NCBI GenBank assembly: GCA_030737875.1
Contig: CM060926.1
Location: 319,956,922 to 320,020,921 of the forward strand
From: Allium sativum
Lineage: Eukaryota > Streptophyta > Magnoliopsida > Asparagales > Amaryllidaceae
DNA: 64,000 nt
Direction of reading: 5' to 3'
Shown here in pieces: positions 1 to 10,454 of this stretch. A program made the translations under genes and the position numbers. Each line of letters opens with the position of its first letter. Position 1 is the stretch's first letter. Under the pieces are notes generated by a model. The model saw only the letters and a list, made by a program, of their open reading frames with translations, did not search any database and was not told the origin of the DNA.

Positions 1-1
1 G

Positions 2-1411
2 GCCGCTACTGAAGTCAAAGATCCTCATGAGCCAACTGTTGTGGCAGCCATAATTGACGGGGTAGATAAAGACACTGAATTTGGGAGATGTCTGGCCGGC
101 AAGCCACCCCATACTAGAGAGTTATTCTACGAAAAAGCTAACGTACACTTACGCCGGGAGGAAGTATATGCTAACCGAAAGGCAAAAACGGCCGATAAAG
201 AGGAAATCCAGAGTAATGTTGCCATCTAGCAGACAGGAGACAGCTCAGGGAAGGTCGAAGTTAATGTCGGAAATCGGAATCAGGGTGGTCGTCAGTCAGG
301 AAACAATGATAATAACAGTAATGGCAACAACCGGAAGAGGAATCGAGGGAACGACTCCCAGAGAAGGACTCGTCCCAGGTCTTTTGAGAGTTATACGCCA
401 ATAAATGATACTTTGGAAAATATCTTCATGGATTCGTACAACGTCCTCCAAAATAAAAGGCCTCCTCCCAGGGAGTCGACGGAGAAAGAACGTGAAACGG
501 GGAAGTTTTGTCTCTTTCATCAGATTCATGGCCATTCGACAAATGAATGCCATCACCTAAGAGATGTAGTCGAGAGGCTTCTCCGAGAAGGAAAATTGGA
601 CGAATACAAAGTAACGCCCAGAGACAGGGGGCAAGCCGTACAGGCCCCAAATCAGAACCAGAATCAACCTGCTGTCAGGCCAACTGCCCAGCAAAAGGGA
701 AAGGACCTTGTTATCAATACCATAATCGGAGGGCTTTATCTCGCCGGACACGGTTCCAAGGCATTGGACCAGTATGTCAATGCAGCCAAGCAACACCTCG
801 AGGTAGGGGAGTGTAGCAACCCCGAGGACAACGTCCCGGTAAAGCAACAAAAGATGATGTCCGACGATGTCGTTTTCCGCGAACGAGAAAGCATTGGAGT
901 CCATGCTCCGACTGAAGATCCATTTGTAATCACAGTACCTATTGGCCCGGCCACTGTTCATAAAGTTTTGGTGGATAACGGGAGTTCCGTCAATATTCTT
1001 TTCAAAAGGACATTCGACCAGATGAACCTCGAGATAAAACATTTAAAACCCTGTCAGGGATGGATCCGTGGATTTAACGGAGCATCCACCGCTCCAATGG
1101 GTTATGTAGAGCTACCAGTTACGCTTGGGGAAGGAGAACGCCAGAGAGTGAGAATCCTTCCCTTCGTGGTTTTGGATATTGAATCACCCTATAATGCTTT
1201 CTTGGGCCGATCGACCCTCGCAAAGTTTAGAGCCTGTATAGCCCCCTGGTGCTTATTATTGAAATTTCCTACGGAAGCTGGTGTTGGTATTGTCAGAGTA
1301 GACCAGGCTGCCGCACGAGCATGTTATGTTGCAGAGCTAAAGCTACTCCGCAGTGGAGGGGACATAGAAACCAAGGGCGCTTCTCCCCCCACAAGGGCGG
1401 AGACCCTATAG
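2..1411 (+). pseudogene. gag-pro: Element A gag C-terminal part and aspartic protease
   Basis: The frame starting at base 2 is open into the window from the left and reads as the C-terminal part of Tat gag, up to a TAG at 227-229. It continues in the same frame through a basic Asn/Arg-rich linker. A zinc-knuckle variant follows at 509-550 with spacing C-x2-H-x4-H-x4-C, where the usual second Cys is His, a form common in this clade. The protease active site is D-N-G-S-S, with the catalytic Asp at 974-976. The frame ends in TAG at 1409-1411, but the next codons stay open into RT, so this may be a read-through junction rather than a true end (see finding). The stop at 227-229 looks like decay. 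The role by family is capsid formation plus polyprotein cleavage. Confidence 0.85.
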
Positions 1412-2269
1412 CAATTAAAGAGGATAACCGTAGGAGAGTCGCCCAGAGAGTTTCCCGAGGATATAGATCCCAGAGAGGACAAAGAACCTGGGGGCAGAAT
1501 GGCGACTCCCAACGAGACAACTGTGGATGTACCGATCGATGATAGTGACCCAGAGAAGGTCCTTAAGATTGGATCCCAGTTAAATCCGAATTTAGCTAAA
1601 GAACTGATGAATTTCTTAAAAAATAATTTGGATGTATTTGCTTGGACCCACGCAGACATGTGCGGGATATCTCCATCAATCATGAGCCATTCATTAAGCA
1701 TCAACCCTAAACATCCTCTGGTAAAACAAAAAAGGCGAATGCTGGGCCCAGAGAGGTCCGCTGCCTTGAAAGAAGAAGTTGGAAAGCTAAAGAGTAATGG
1801 ATTTATCAGAGACTCAATCTACCCAGACTGGATTTCAAATCCAGTTCTGGTGAAGAAGGCTAACGGGAAGTGGCGAACATGTATCAATTTCTTGGATTTG
1901 AATAAGGCCTGCCCGAAAGACAGTTTTCCGTTACCCAGGATCGATCAGCTGGTGGACTCAACGGCGGGTCATGAACTCCTCTCCTTTATGGATGCTTATT
2001 CAGGATATAACCAGATTCCAATGCACGTTCCAGATCAAGAACACAGTAGCTTTATTACGGATCTGGGATTATATTGCTATGTAGTAATGCCCTTTGGCTT
2101 GAAGAACGCAGGCGCTACATATCAACGGTTAGTGAACAGAATGTTCTATAACCAGATTGGGAAAACAATGGAAGTATACATTGACGACATGTTGGTTAAG
2201 TCCAAGCAATCCTCTAATCACACTACGGACTTGGCAGAGATGTTTGGCATTCTTCGAAATACGGGATGA
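1412..2269 (+). pseudogene. pol: Element A reverse transcriptase, fingers and palm
   Basis: This is in the same frame as gag-pro and separated from it only by the TAG at 1409-1411. The first 87 nt are an acidic linker with no stop; the first ATG is at 1499. RT core motifs are visible: the W-R-x-C-I-N-F-x-D-L-N-K block, S-F-M-D-A-Y-S-G-Y, V-V-M-P-F-G-L-K-N-A, and the catalytic Y-I-D-D at 2177-2188. The enzyme would copy element RNA into cDNA in cytoplasmic particles. The frame is lost by a short indel just before 2266, after which RT continues in another frame with a four-base overlap (stop at 2267-2269). The frameshift sits in a region conserved in the family, so I read it as damage rather than programmed frameshifting. 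Confidence 0.88.
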
Positions 2270-3441
2270 AACTCAACCCAACAAAATGTTCATTCGGGGT
2301 CGCCTCCGGAAAATTCTTGGGATTCATCGTCAGTTCTCGTGGGATTGAGATTAATCCTGACCAGATCGCAGCAATCAGAGACATTCAGGAACCTAGGCAA
2401 ATTAAAGATGTGCAAAGCCTTGCAGGGAAAGTAGCCGCACTAAGCAGATTTATCTCCAGGGCTACGGACAAATGCATCCCATTCTTCGAATTGATAAAGC
2501 GAGGAAAACGCCACTTCAAATGGACGCCCGACTGCGTAGAAGCGTTTCAGAACTTGCTGAGACACCTGGAGAAACCTCCGATACTATCTAAGCCGATGGA
2601 TCACGAGGACTTATTCGTGTACTTGGCAGTGTCGTCCCACGCGATCAGCTCAGCATTGGTAAGAGAAGAAGATAAGGTCCAAAGACCTGTGTATTACGTG
2701 AGCAAAAAATTGACGGCAACAGAGCGTAATTATCCAAGGATAGAAAAGTTGGCGTATAGTTTGCTGATCGCCCCTAGAAAGCTTCGACATTATTTTCAGG
2801 CGCATCCCATTACCGTATACACTGATCATCCACTCAAGCAAGTTCTAAAGAGACCAGAAGCATCTGGAAGATTACTCAAATGGAACATTGAGTTAAGCCA
2901 ATTTGATCTGAACTTTCAGCCTCGGCGGTCAATTCGGGGACAAGTGATAGCTGACTTCATAGCAGAGTTTACCGTCCCTGAGGAAGATATAGCAAACGAA
3001 GAAGTTGACCCTTCAAAATTACTCCTCGACCCCAGTGCCTGGAGATTGTATATTGATGGCGCTAGGAATGACAAGAGAGCCGGCGCTGGAGTAGTGCTTG
3101 AAACTCCCGAGAAACGGCTGATATCCTATGCTATCCGGATGGAGTTTCACGCCACTAACAACGACTCCGAATATGAAGCCCTGATAGCCGGACTAAGGAT
3201 CGCAAAGGAGTTGGAAGTCACAAAGTTGGACATCTTTTGCGACTCCAAGTTAGTTGTGAACCAGGTTACTGGAAAATTCCAAGCCAAAAGTGCAAGGTTG
3301 ATTTTATACTTGAAGAAAGTGAAGGAGTTGCTGAACGACTTCGATCACTACAGCATATCTCATATTCCACGATCAGAGAATCAACAGGTGGATAAGTTGG
3401 CAAAGATGGCTAGTTCCGACGATCCTGAAGAGACGGGCTAG
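2266..3441 (+). pseudogene. pol: Element A RT thumb, RNase H and archaeal-type second RNase H
   Basis: The 391 codons continue RT after the frameshift. First comes the RT connection/thumb, ending around the W-T-P-D-C block. A Ty3-type RNase H follows from about 2590 to 2950, including the Y-T-D-H-x-L motif. A second RNase H spans about 3040-3425, with the Y-I-D-G start, the N-x-x-E-Y-E-A-L block and a final acidic x-x-x-D-x-L-A motif. This duplicated (archaeal-type) RNase H is what places the element in the Tat clade. The frame ends in TAG at 3439-3441. The following sequence continues as family-like protein in another frame, so a second frameshift lies close to this stop. Confidence 0.88.
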
Positions 3442-4738
3442 CCCCAGTCGAAGTACTTCGGTCTCCTAGTATAGATCAGATGGAAATTGATTCGGTACAA
3501 GAGATGGAACCAGAAAGGGAGTCATGGATGACCCCTCTAAAGAATTTCTTGATGAATGGAACGCTTCCGACCAAGAAAAGCGAGAGGCGTAAAGTAATTC
3601 GAAAAGCTACCCGATACGTTCTATAAGGTGGAGTTCTTTACAGATAGGGATTTTCAATGCCTCTTCTCCGGTGTGTAGCTCATGACGACATCAAGCGTGT
3701 ACTGCAGGAGGTACACGAAGGTGAATGCGGCGATCACACTGGAGGGCAAACATTGGCGAAATAGGTGTTGCGGCATGGTTATTTCTGGCCTACCATAAAC
3801 AAGGATGCGGCGAAATACGCACGACGGTGTGATGCGTGCCATAGATTTTCAAAGATACCTAGAGCACCTCCTAATCAGTTAAAAACAATGACGAGCCCAT
3901 GGCCTTTCGCTATGTGGGGAATTGATATCATCGGAAGTCTCCCCATAGCTAGGGGCGGAGCGAAGTTCGCTATTGTAGCCGTAGATTATTTCACTAAGTG
4001 GGTCGAGGCTGAGCCACTGACTACAATCACAACCAAACGAGTGATCAATTTTGTCGTTAGAAACATCATCTGTCGATTTGGGATTCCAAAGATTGTCATA
4101 ACAGATAACGAAACTCAGTTCGATAGCACTGAATTCAGAGACTTCTGCCAGAAATACCACATTGAGAAACGGTACACCTCTGTGGCGCACCCGCAATCGA
4201 ACGGACAAGTCGAAGCGGCGAATAAAGTGATTAAATCCATTCTGAAAAAAAGACTGAAACGGGCCAGAGCCATGTGGGCTGATGAATTACCCTTAGCACT
4301 ATGGGCCTACAGGACAACGTATAAATCGGCAACCGGACATACCCCCTTGCTTTTGGAGCAGAAGCAGTCATCCCGGTTGAGATAAAAGTACCTTCTCACC
4401 GAGTGACTTATTACGATCCGATGACTAATAACGAGTTGCTCCTTGAATCCCTGGATATGATCGAAGAAAAGAGGGACGAAGTAGACCTGCGTGCCTTGAG
4501 ATGTAAACAACAGGTCGCCCGATACTACAACAAAAAGGTTCGAGCCCGAACCTTGGAACCCGGAGACTTGGTTCTGAAGCGTGTCTTTCCAGCCCCAACT
4601 CATATGGGTGCGAAGTGGGAAGGACCGTACTCCATTCTGTGCAAGCTTGATAATGGAACCTTCAAGCTAGCAACCGTAGATGGAAAGGAAATCCCCAGAG
4701 TGTGGAATGCCCAACATTTACGGCCGTACCTAATGTAA
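3442..4738 (+). pseudogene. int: Element A integrase with broken N-terminal linker
   Basis: Positions 3442-3764 read as the RNase H-integrase linker and zinc-finger start, interrupted by three stops. From 3765 the open frame shows the end of the HHCC zinc finger (C-D-A-C) and the DDE core. The three acidic residues are residues 54, 114 and 150 of this ORF, and the last two are separated by 35 residues, the integrase D,D(35)E spacing. The frame breaks near 4345-4385. The C-terminal part resumes in another frame and is open as 4403-4738, including the G-x-x-K-W-E-G-P-Y block. It ends 42 codons before nothing else recognisable, with no chromodomain, as expected for non-chromovirus Tat elements. 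Function by family: inserting cDNA into the genome. Confidence 0.87.
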
Positions 4739-5163
4739 AGATGACAGATGACAGATGACAGATCTATTCTTTTTGCTTTGTTAAGAACCATGTACGAGGC
4801 ACGACTTGCCTAGAATAGTTCGATTTCTTAAAGCAAAAAATTATAAAGTGGACGTAGGTCATGATTCGACCGAACCACTATAAAAATATCGTGTGTCGTT
4901 TACCTTTATTGCACTATTATTTATCTGCCTTTCTATTTTTATGGAAATTGTTGTGAATCATGCAACGATCCCAGAAGCATATAATTATAGGTGCCTTCCA
5001 TCAGAATGGAATGCAATCGCCAGTCAAAACTCTGAGGGTGCGATAAAGTAAATCATATCATTGATAACGCTCTAACTCTCCAGAGCCAAGAGAGAGCATA
5101 ACGGACATGAAGGCGATGTCCGTAAGTCATGGCGGTGTACCATGATCGGAACCACCTTGACGG
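4739..5163 (+). other. Element A post-pol non-coding region with an LTR-like hairpin motif
   Basis: No coding frame is recognisable. A short direct repeat of a 9-bp ATGACAG-type unit occurs at 4739-4764. The stretch 4843-4898 closely repeats the motif found near the end of the 3' LTR at 11603-11652. Both begin AAAGTGGACGTAGG, have a variable loop, then CCGAACCACTATAAA, and can fold as AGTGG/CCACT stems. An internal copy of an LTR R/U5 signal between pol and the antisense gene could act as a 3'-end signal for gag-pol RNA; that is inference. Confidence 0.6.
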
Positions 5164-5560
5164 AACTCTAACCTCGGCGACTGCCAGGAGAGTATAAAAG
5201 CATCTCCGATTGAGCGCTGAGAAAGAGCTCTTGCCCCACTGAAGGATCGAGGAGTGATTGAACTACTGAGCGCGAACTCTAACTCTCCAGAGCAGAGAGA
5301 GTATAAAAGCGTCTCTGATTGAGCACTGAGAAAGAGCTCTTGCCCCGCTGAAGGATCGGGGAGCGATTGAACTGCTGAGCTCGAACTCTAACTCTCCAGA
5401 GCAGAGAAAGAGTATAAAAGCGTCTCCGACTGAGCGCTGAGAAAGAACTCTTGCCCCGCTGAAGGATCGGGGAGCGATTGAACTGCTGAATTCAAACTCT
5501 AACCTCGGCGACTGCCAGGAGAGTATAAGAAAGTCTATGGTTAAGCACTGAGAAAGGTGC
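5164..5560 (+). repeat. About 110-bp tandem repeat array between pol and the antisense gene
   Basis: Repeat starts (AACTCTAAC) were read at about 5164, 5275, 5384 and 5495, giving periods of 111, 109 and 111 bp and roughly 3.5 copies. Units share the phrases GAGCACTGAGAAAGAGCTC, TTGCCCCGCTGAAGGATCG and GAGCGATTGAACTGCTGA. Each of the first three contains TATAAAAG (5193, 5302, 5413) and the fourth a degraded TATAAGA. Tandem arrays in this position are known from Tat/Ogre-type elements and are thought to seed satellite repeats. Confidence 0.85.
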
Positions 5561-5973
5561 CGGAAACTCAGCACCATAAGGACAATTATCTTGCTAAATT
5601 TTCTAAGTCCTCCATATTCAGAAATAGGGGGCAACGTGCAGACAATGCTAATCAATCCTTAATAAGTCCTAGTCAGGCGCTACGTTAACGATTGATTGGG
5701 GGCATATACATATACACATGAACACGGAAATTTTTAAATTTTTCTTTCTTTTGCATGACTGATTTATAGTTATAATCAGATGGTTTATGACTAAGCGTGA
5801 AAAGTTTGTTAAATACAGGTACATGGTGATGCAAAATGAGATAAACTTTCATTTATAAACTGCCAGCCTAGAAAGTGAAAAACAACCTAAAACAAAAGTG
5901 AGGGCCAGTCTCACAATTACATTTCATGGCCAGTAAGAAGCCTAAAAACCAAACATAGACTAGCAACAATATC
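5561..5973 (+). other. Element A spacer between tandem array and antisense ORF end
   Basis: No gene is seen. Two G-rich runs (GGGGGCAACG near 5627 and GGGGGCATAT near 5698) resemble the element's polypurine tract at 10927-10938 and could be extra plus-strand priming sites. This stretch would also hold the 3' UTR and poly(A) region of the antisense transcript. Confidence 0.4.
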
Positions 5974-8122
5974 CTATTTACGCTTGGACTTCTTATCCTG
6001 TTTCTTCTTCTCCAACCTCTCCTTGTCAGTATCGGATTGATCACCCTTCTTTCTTTTCCTTTTGTCTATAAGAGGAACGTCCGACTCTTCAGAAGATTCC
6101 TCCTCCACCTCCTTTCTCTTTCTTTTATCAGTAAGGGAAGCTGGGAAATCATCAGGGTTCGCAAAATGAAGCTGTTTGCTGATGGATTTGGGCTGGAGTT
6201 TCAAAACCATCCCGATTTTGGGATTAAACTCCGAGATAGGGGCTATGTTCAAAGGCTCCTGTCCCACCTTCTTTAAAGCCAGCTCCTTTTCCTGCCTAGC
6301 TTTTCTATTAGCCAGAGTTTCATCGTCATCGTCTTCGGCTTCTTTGGTGCTAATGATATCCTCCTCTTCCTCTACATGGCGCCCGTCCATATCTTTCAAG
6401 GCCTCGATGGTTTCATCATCCTTGGGAGCATCACCACTGGGTGCCAGGATGCCCTTCTCTCCTGTTGTAACCTCAGCCTGCTTCGGTATATCAACACCAG
6501 CGCTAGGCGAGACGATAATCTTCTCCGCCTCTTTCCTTTTCTCGACATCCTTGTCGACGGGCTCGCCACCTGTATTATGGGGAAGACATGTTATTAATTC
6601 GATTGGTTGCTCTACCAGATGACGACTCACAATTGCTTTGACAAATTGTGGGGAAAAAAGGGAGATACCTTCCGCTGATCCTCCATCTAAGCTAGCTGCA
6701 GAAGCTCCGACAACCACAGGAGTTAGGCCCAAAGGAATTAATGGATCATCAGGAAGGTATTCCTCAACTCCGGAGGTCTTGGGCTCTACAGCTGAGCTCG
6801 AACCTTCATCAACCTTGTTTTTGCCCTTAGCCAGGGCCCTCTCCTTCTCCATTTCTTCTTGAATTAGACAACGACCTTCTGCCAGATCCTCGGGCTCGTT
6901 ATCCCTCAGGATGGTCTTCATCAGCTCATCTTCGTCAATCTCTTTAACTCCCAATCTCTGCTTCTCACCCTCAACGATGGCATCCCATAAATTGGCTAAA
7001 GTAACGTGGTAGTCCGGGATCCATGAGATGTTACGGGTTTTGAGGACATGGTCGAGGAAGTCAAAAATCATCTCTTCGAACCCTTCGATATCCTTTTCTC
7101 TCTCGAGGAGCTTGTTGTTAGAAGCAGTAGCCATTTCAATGGCACTTTCAACATTATTTTCGGCGAGAGCCGCGCGCCTCTCCGCATCCACGACTTGATC
7201 ATTTAAAATCACCTTTTCCGCTTCAGCCAAGGCTAGACTTTCTCTCAAACTTGCTTTTTCTTCCTCCCAAGCAGCTCTCTCAGCTTCAAAATGGCCTTGT
7301 GCCGTCTTCAACTCAATGTTGGCCATTTTAAGAACTTCTACCTCCTTCTTTAAGGCCATTTTCTCTTGACTATTTGAGTCAAGTTCAGAATGAAAGCGTT
7401 TCTTAGCATTCTCCAATTCGGTCTTATAATTTTCAGCATCTCTCCGTGCTAAGGCAAGTTGGGATTGAGCGTCTTCCAAGTCCTTCTCCATCTTTGTCCT
7501 AGCCCTTTCATTATTATCTATCTTCACCTTGGATCTATGTGCTTCCATCTCAAGCGTTCGGATGACTTCTGAAAGATTAACAGCATGTTTCTTCATCATT
7601 TCATACTGCCTGGCTACATGGCGAATGTGCCCGACGACTTCAGTATCCCCGTTCCTAGGGACTGGTTCCAAAGCTGGAACAAACATCATCCTTTCGAAGA
7701 AAATGTTGGGGAATTGTTGTCGCAACTTTTCCAGCCTAGCTTGAGTCTCGGGACCATGGATGTAGTCTCGTGACCCGTGGGCAACCAAATCTTGCTGGCT
7801 GGAAGGGACAATGTCACTTCTCTCCTTCTCAGAATCCTTGATTGGATCCTTGCTTTTATCCTTGGGCTCATAGTGCCTTTTTGATGATTTGCTGTGGGAG
7901 GGTGCACTCTTCGGATTAGTTAACTCTTTAGGAAGTTGTTTTCCCCTGTAGGTGGTACCGGGTAACTGGGAAGCTTGCCAGAAGTAGATTTTGGTGGAGA
8001 CTGGGATTGCGAAGAAGTAGGCTTGTGAGAAAGGCCGCGAGAGCGCTCGGGATTCGGATGAAGACTGGGTGTGCCTTCACGAAGAGAGCGATAAGAATAA
8101 GACCGCCTACGAGACATCTTTC
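5974..8122 (-). pseudogene. Element A antisense gene, last exon: coiled-coil protein with Lys-rich tail
   Basis: A 604-codon frame runs leftward from about 7788 to the stop at 5974. Its first third is a long coiled coil (roughly residues 48-235; runs of E, K, A and L with heptad character). Next comes a conserved-looking globular segment around residues 236-290, then an acidic disordered region. The C-terminal tail contains several K-R-K-R-K clusters resembling nuclear localisation signals. Upstream of 7788 the reading continues in the same frame to about 7940, where a frameshift separates it from the Arg/Ser/Pro-rich start of the exon (ATG at 8117). The exon is inferred to begin at 8122 after a CTTTGTAG acceptor. 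The protein's function is unknown; antisense ORFs of this type are described in Tat relatives such as Grande. It is not a shadow of pol, since pol ends at 4738. Confidence 0.7.
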
Positions 8123-8231
8123 CTACAAAGGAGAAAAGAGCATATTAAAACCTTGGATACTGTTGATATAAAAGTGTGGGGTCAGGCAGTGCGTGTGATT
8201 TGTGCATCCCATATAATTCCCCCTAACAGAC
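8123..8231 (-). other. Element A antisense gene, predicted intron 3 (109 bp)
   Basis: The acceptor CTCCTTTGTAG ends at 8123. The best phase-compatible donor is GGTCTGTTAG starting at 8231, which joins a phase-1 codon correctly. The coding frame upstream runs into a stop at 8182 if this segment is not removed. The acceptor is convincing, the donor only moderately so. Confidence 0.5.
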
Positions 8232-8786
8232 CCGAGCCTGAAGTCAGGCTCATCTGAGTAGTTTCTTGTCCTCCAATTGGAACGGTGGTCTCCTCAGAAG
8301 CAGGGAAAAATGGCTCCCCTTCAAAGTCCCCCTCTGTGTATACATTATCGGGCAAAGGAATTCTGCTCAGCTCTTTAAATAGCTGTTCTTCTGTCAAATC
8401 ATCGGGAGCAGCAGGGTCGGTCAGAAGAGAAGTCCTTGAGGGGAAACCCCCCGGAGAAACTGGGATTTCCTTGGACTTGTCACCACGGGCCTCATCTTCT
8501 CTATATATGTTCAGGTCCTCGTCAACCTGGATGATTATTGGGGAAGGACTCTTACGGAATTTAGTTGTTTCTGCTACCCGTGATGTTCCCTCTCCCTCCG
8601 TTGGCGGCACGTATTTGTAAGGTTTGCCGCCTACACCGAGTCCAAATCTTATATCCAAAAGGCGATGCTTATGAAGATTCTCGTCATTGATGCACTTCTT
8701 GATCCTTAGAAAATCGGATCTGCTTTGTAGAAGAATAGACAATCGATTATTGTATACCAAGCCTTCCGTCTTGGGAAAAACGTGAT
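8232..8786 (-). pseudogene. Element A antisense gene, third exon (middle coding exon)
   Basis: Open from the acceptor at 8787/8786 (polypyrimidine run, then TTTTAAGCAG) through more than 180 codons. The start of the exon is basic and hydrophobic; the second half is acidic and Pro/Thr-rich and looks disordered. There is no in-frame ATG near its start, which fits an internal exon. The frame joins the preceding exon exactly across an 81-bp intron. No known domain is recognised in this part. Confidence 0.6.
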
Positions 8787-8867
8787 CTGCTTAAAACAAA
8801 AAAGAAGGGGGGATGTTAATGCTTCGATTTCTTAAGCAAGATATTCAGTCAAAAGATTAAGGTTTAC
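8787..8867 (-). other. Element A antisense gene, predicted intron 2 (81 bp)
   Basis: On the minus strand the donor GTAAACC starts at 8867 and the acceptor TTTTGTTTTAAGCAG ends at 8787. Both splice sites look standard for plants, and removing 81 bp keeps the codon phase (phase 1) across the junction. This is the strongest evidence that the antisense unit is a real spliced gene rather than a chance ORF. Confidence 0.65.
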
Positions 8868-9587
8868 TTGATTTAAGCCATCTTCTTGAGCACCTAGCCT
8901 GTCTCTTTATATAGAACCAATCAGACTTGGGATCCCCTATGTTGCTGTATCTGTCATACATAACCTTCCTATTCGCTACCGATTCGAAGAAAGAGAAATT
9001 TGGGGTTGCCGAGGAGCGATGCTTGAAAAGATAAAAGAATTTTAAATCTTTAAATGTGAGCTTGGTATGCAAGATCTCCGCGTATGCGATATATAGAGTG
9101 TATAGAGTCGCGTAGGCATTAGGATGAAGCTGCATCGAAGCGATACCCAATAGTTTTAAGGTCTCAATGACGATTGGAGGAAACGGAGGAATGGCTCCTA
9201 CCAAGCACATGATTCGGCTGACTGCCATATACCCTTACGGAGCTAAGTGGGGTCTATCTTCGCTACCGGGTGTCCTCACATCATCCCAAGGGATCCCATG
9301 TCTCAGGCAAATTCTTTTAAGCTTTATGTCATCGAGTTTGGAAGCTAAAGAATCAATAAATTTCTCTATCCCAAGTGCATCAGGAATCTCGTCAGGAGCT
9401 CGACCGTCTACCTTAGACTCCTCGTCAAGTGAAGTACTTTCAGTTGGATCCGATTCCGTTGCTTCATATTCGGAACCAGAATCCTCTACCCTTGGGTTAG
9501 TTGGAGGGACCTCAGGGTTATGGTGCTCAGACACCTCGGGATCCGTCTCTGTGTTAGATCTTGAAGAGGAGTGATTATCCGACATTA
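8868..9587 (-). pseudogene. Element A antisense gene, first coding exon (gypsy-type transposon domain)
   Basis: The ATG is at 9585, two bases after a predicted acceptor (CCTAAACAG ends at 9588). The first 116 codons are Ser/Glu/Pro-rich and acidic. After an in-frame TAA at 9235-9237 the same frame continues with a conserved domain: the G-A-I-P-P-F-P-P-I-V-I-E-T-L block, then L-H-P-N-A-Y and an F-F-Y-L-F-K block, finally W-F-Y-I-K-R. This pattern matches the family often annotated 'putative gypsy type transposon' (Transposase_28-like), which despite the name has no known catalytic role. The single TAA looks like later decay because similarity continues immediately after it. Confidence 0.68.
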
Positions 9588-10326
9588 CTGTTTAGGCGAG
9601 AAAACATGAGAAATAAGATTAAAACTACCCGTCCCCCCTGTGTGTGCAAGTGCCGGTGTTTGTGCTTGTGTGTGCATTAAAGAAAAGTACAAAGGTCAAC
9701 AAAATCATCTAGACATTGGTCGTTGTTCGGTTGATATATTATGCATTTGTTTAATCCGGAATGTTCGTCTCAAAGGCTCTAACCTAACTGTTCATCGATT
9801 TGTTAGAGTTGCATTATTTAGTCAGCGTGTGCATCAGATCGTTCGTCAGTCGGATCGCAGGGCAGGTTCGAATCGCGACATGTGGACAGATCGTGGTGAA
9901 GGACTCGGTACGCGGAAGGGTATTAGATCATGGAAAGGCTTCGAATCGTGAAGCGCACCAATTCATCCAGACGGATCGCGATGGTATCTTGGCGATCTGC
10001 ATCGCCCTCTATCCTCCACGACCCGAAGCTCCGGTATGTCCGCGATCTGACACTCGCGTCTAGTTCCCCACGAACCGTAACCTTGCCGTTTCCACGATCC
10101 GATCCACTAGCCAAATCAACTTTCCAGTTCCGTTCCCTCTCCCCTTGCCTCACCATCGCTTCGAACTTGGGCCTCGCCCACGAACCGACCTGGTCATCCC
10201 TTCCTTCTTCTTCCTCAACTCCCCTCTTCACCCTTAAATCCATGGAATCGCACCAGGCACGCTCGCGTTTACTATCATCAAACCAGTGCGAACACGCTAG
10301 AAACTAAGGAAAAGCTGTTAAATTAC
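9588..10326 (-). other. Element A antisense gene, predicted 5' UTR intron (739 bp)
   Basis: On the minus strand a donor AAGAAG|GTAATT starts at 10326 and an acceptor TTTTCTCGCCTAAACAG ends at 9588, two bases before the first ATG. No coding frame of family type lies between. With the TATA box at 10446-10454 this would give a short non-coding first exon of about 90-100 nt, a common plant gene layout. The segment is rich in CGATCCG-type words. Confidence 0.5.
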
Positions 10327-10370
10327 CTTCTTAAAGTTTGAAATTGGTTGGAAATTTGGAAATCAAAGTT

Positions 10371-10454
10371 AGGGTTTTTCTCTCAGGAGAATTGGCAGCG
10401 GCTACGAAAGAAGAAAGAAGAAGAGAAGAATGAGGGTGAGGATCGATTTATATA
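10371..10454 (-). promoter_or_regulatory. Antisense promoter of element A: TATA box and telo-box
   Basis: On the minus strand TATATAAAT occupies 10454-10446, preceded by GCC. About 70 bp downstream, AAAACCCTAA at 10371-10380 matches the plant telo-box, which is typical of the start region of highly expressed genes. The expected start site is about 25-35 bp after the TATA box, near 10415. It drives transcription leftward, against gag-pol and the LTR. Confidence 0.6.

Noticed and set aside
227..229. TAG in gag as a second programmed read-through stop
   Set aside because: It is followed by CAGACA, which does not fit the CAR-YYA context, and it lies inside gag where no programmed stop is expected. 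More likely a point mutation.
2266..2269. ATGA overlap in element A RT as programmed frameshifting
   Set aside because: The break sits in the middle of a conserved RT block and there is no slippery heptamer plus structure. Other members of this clade keep one frame there.
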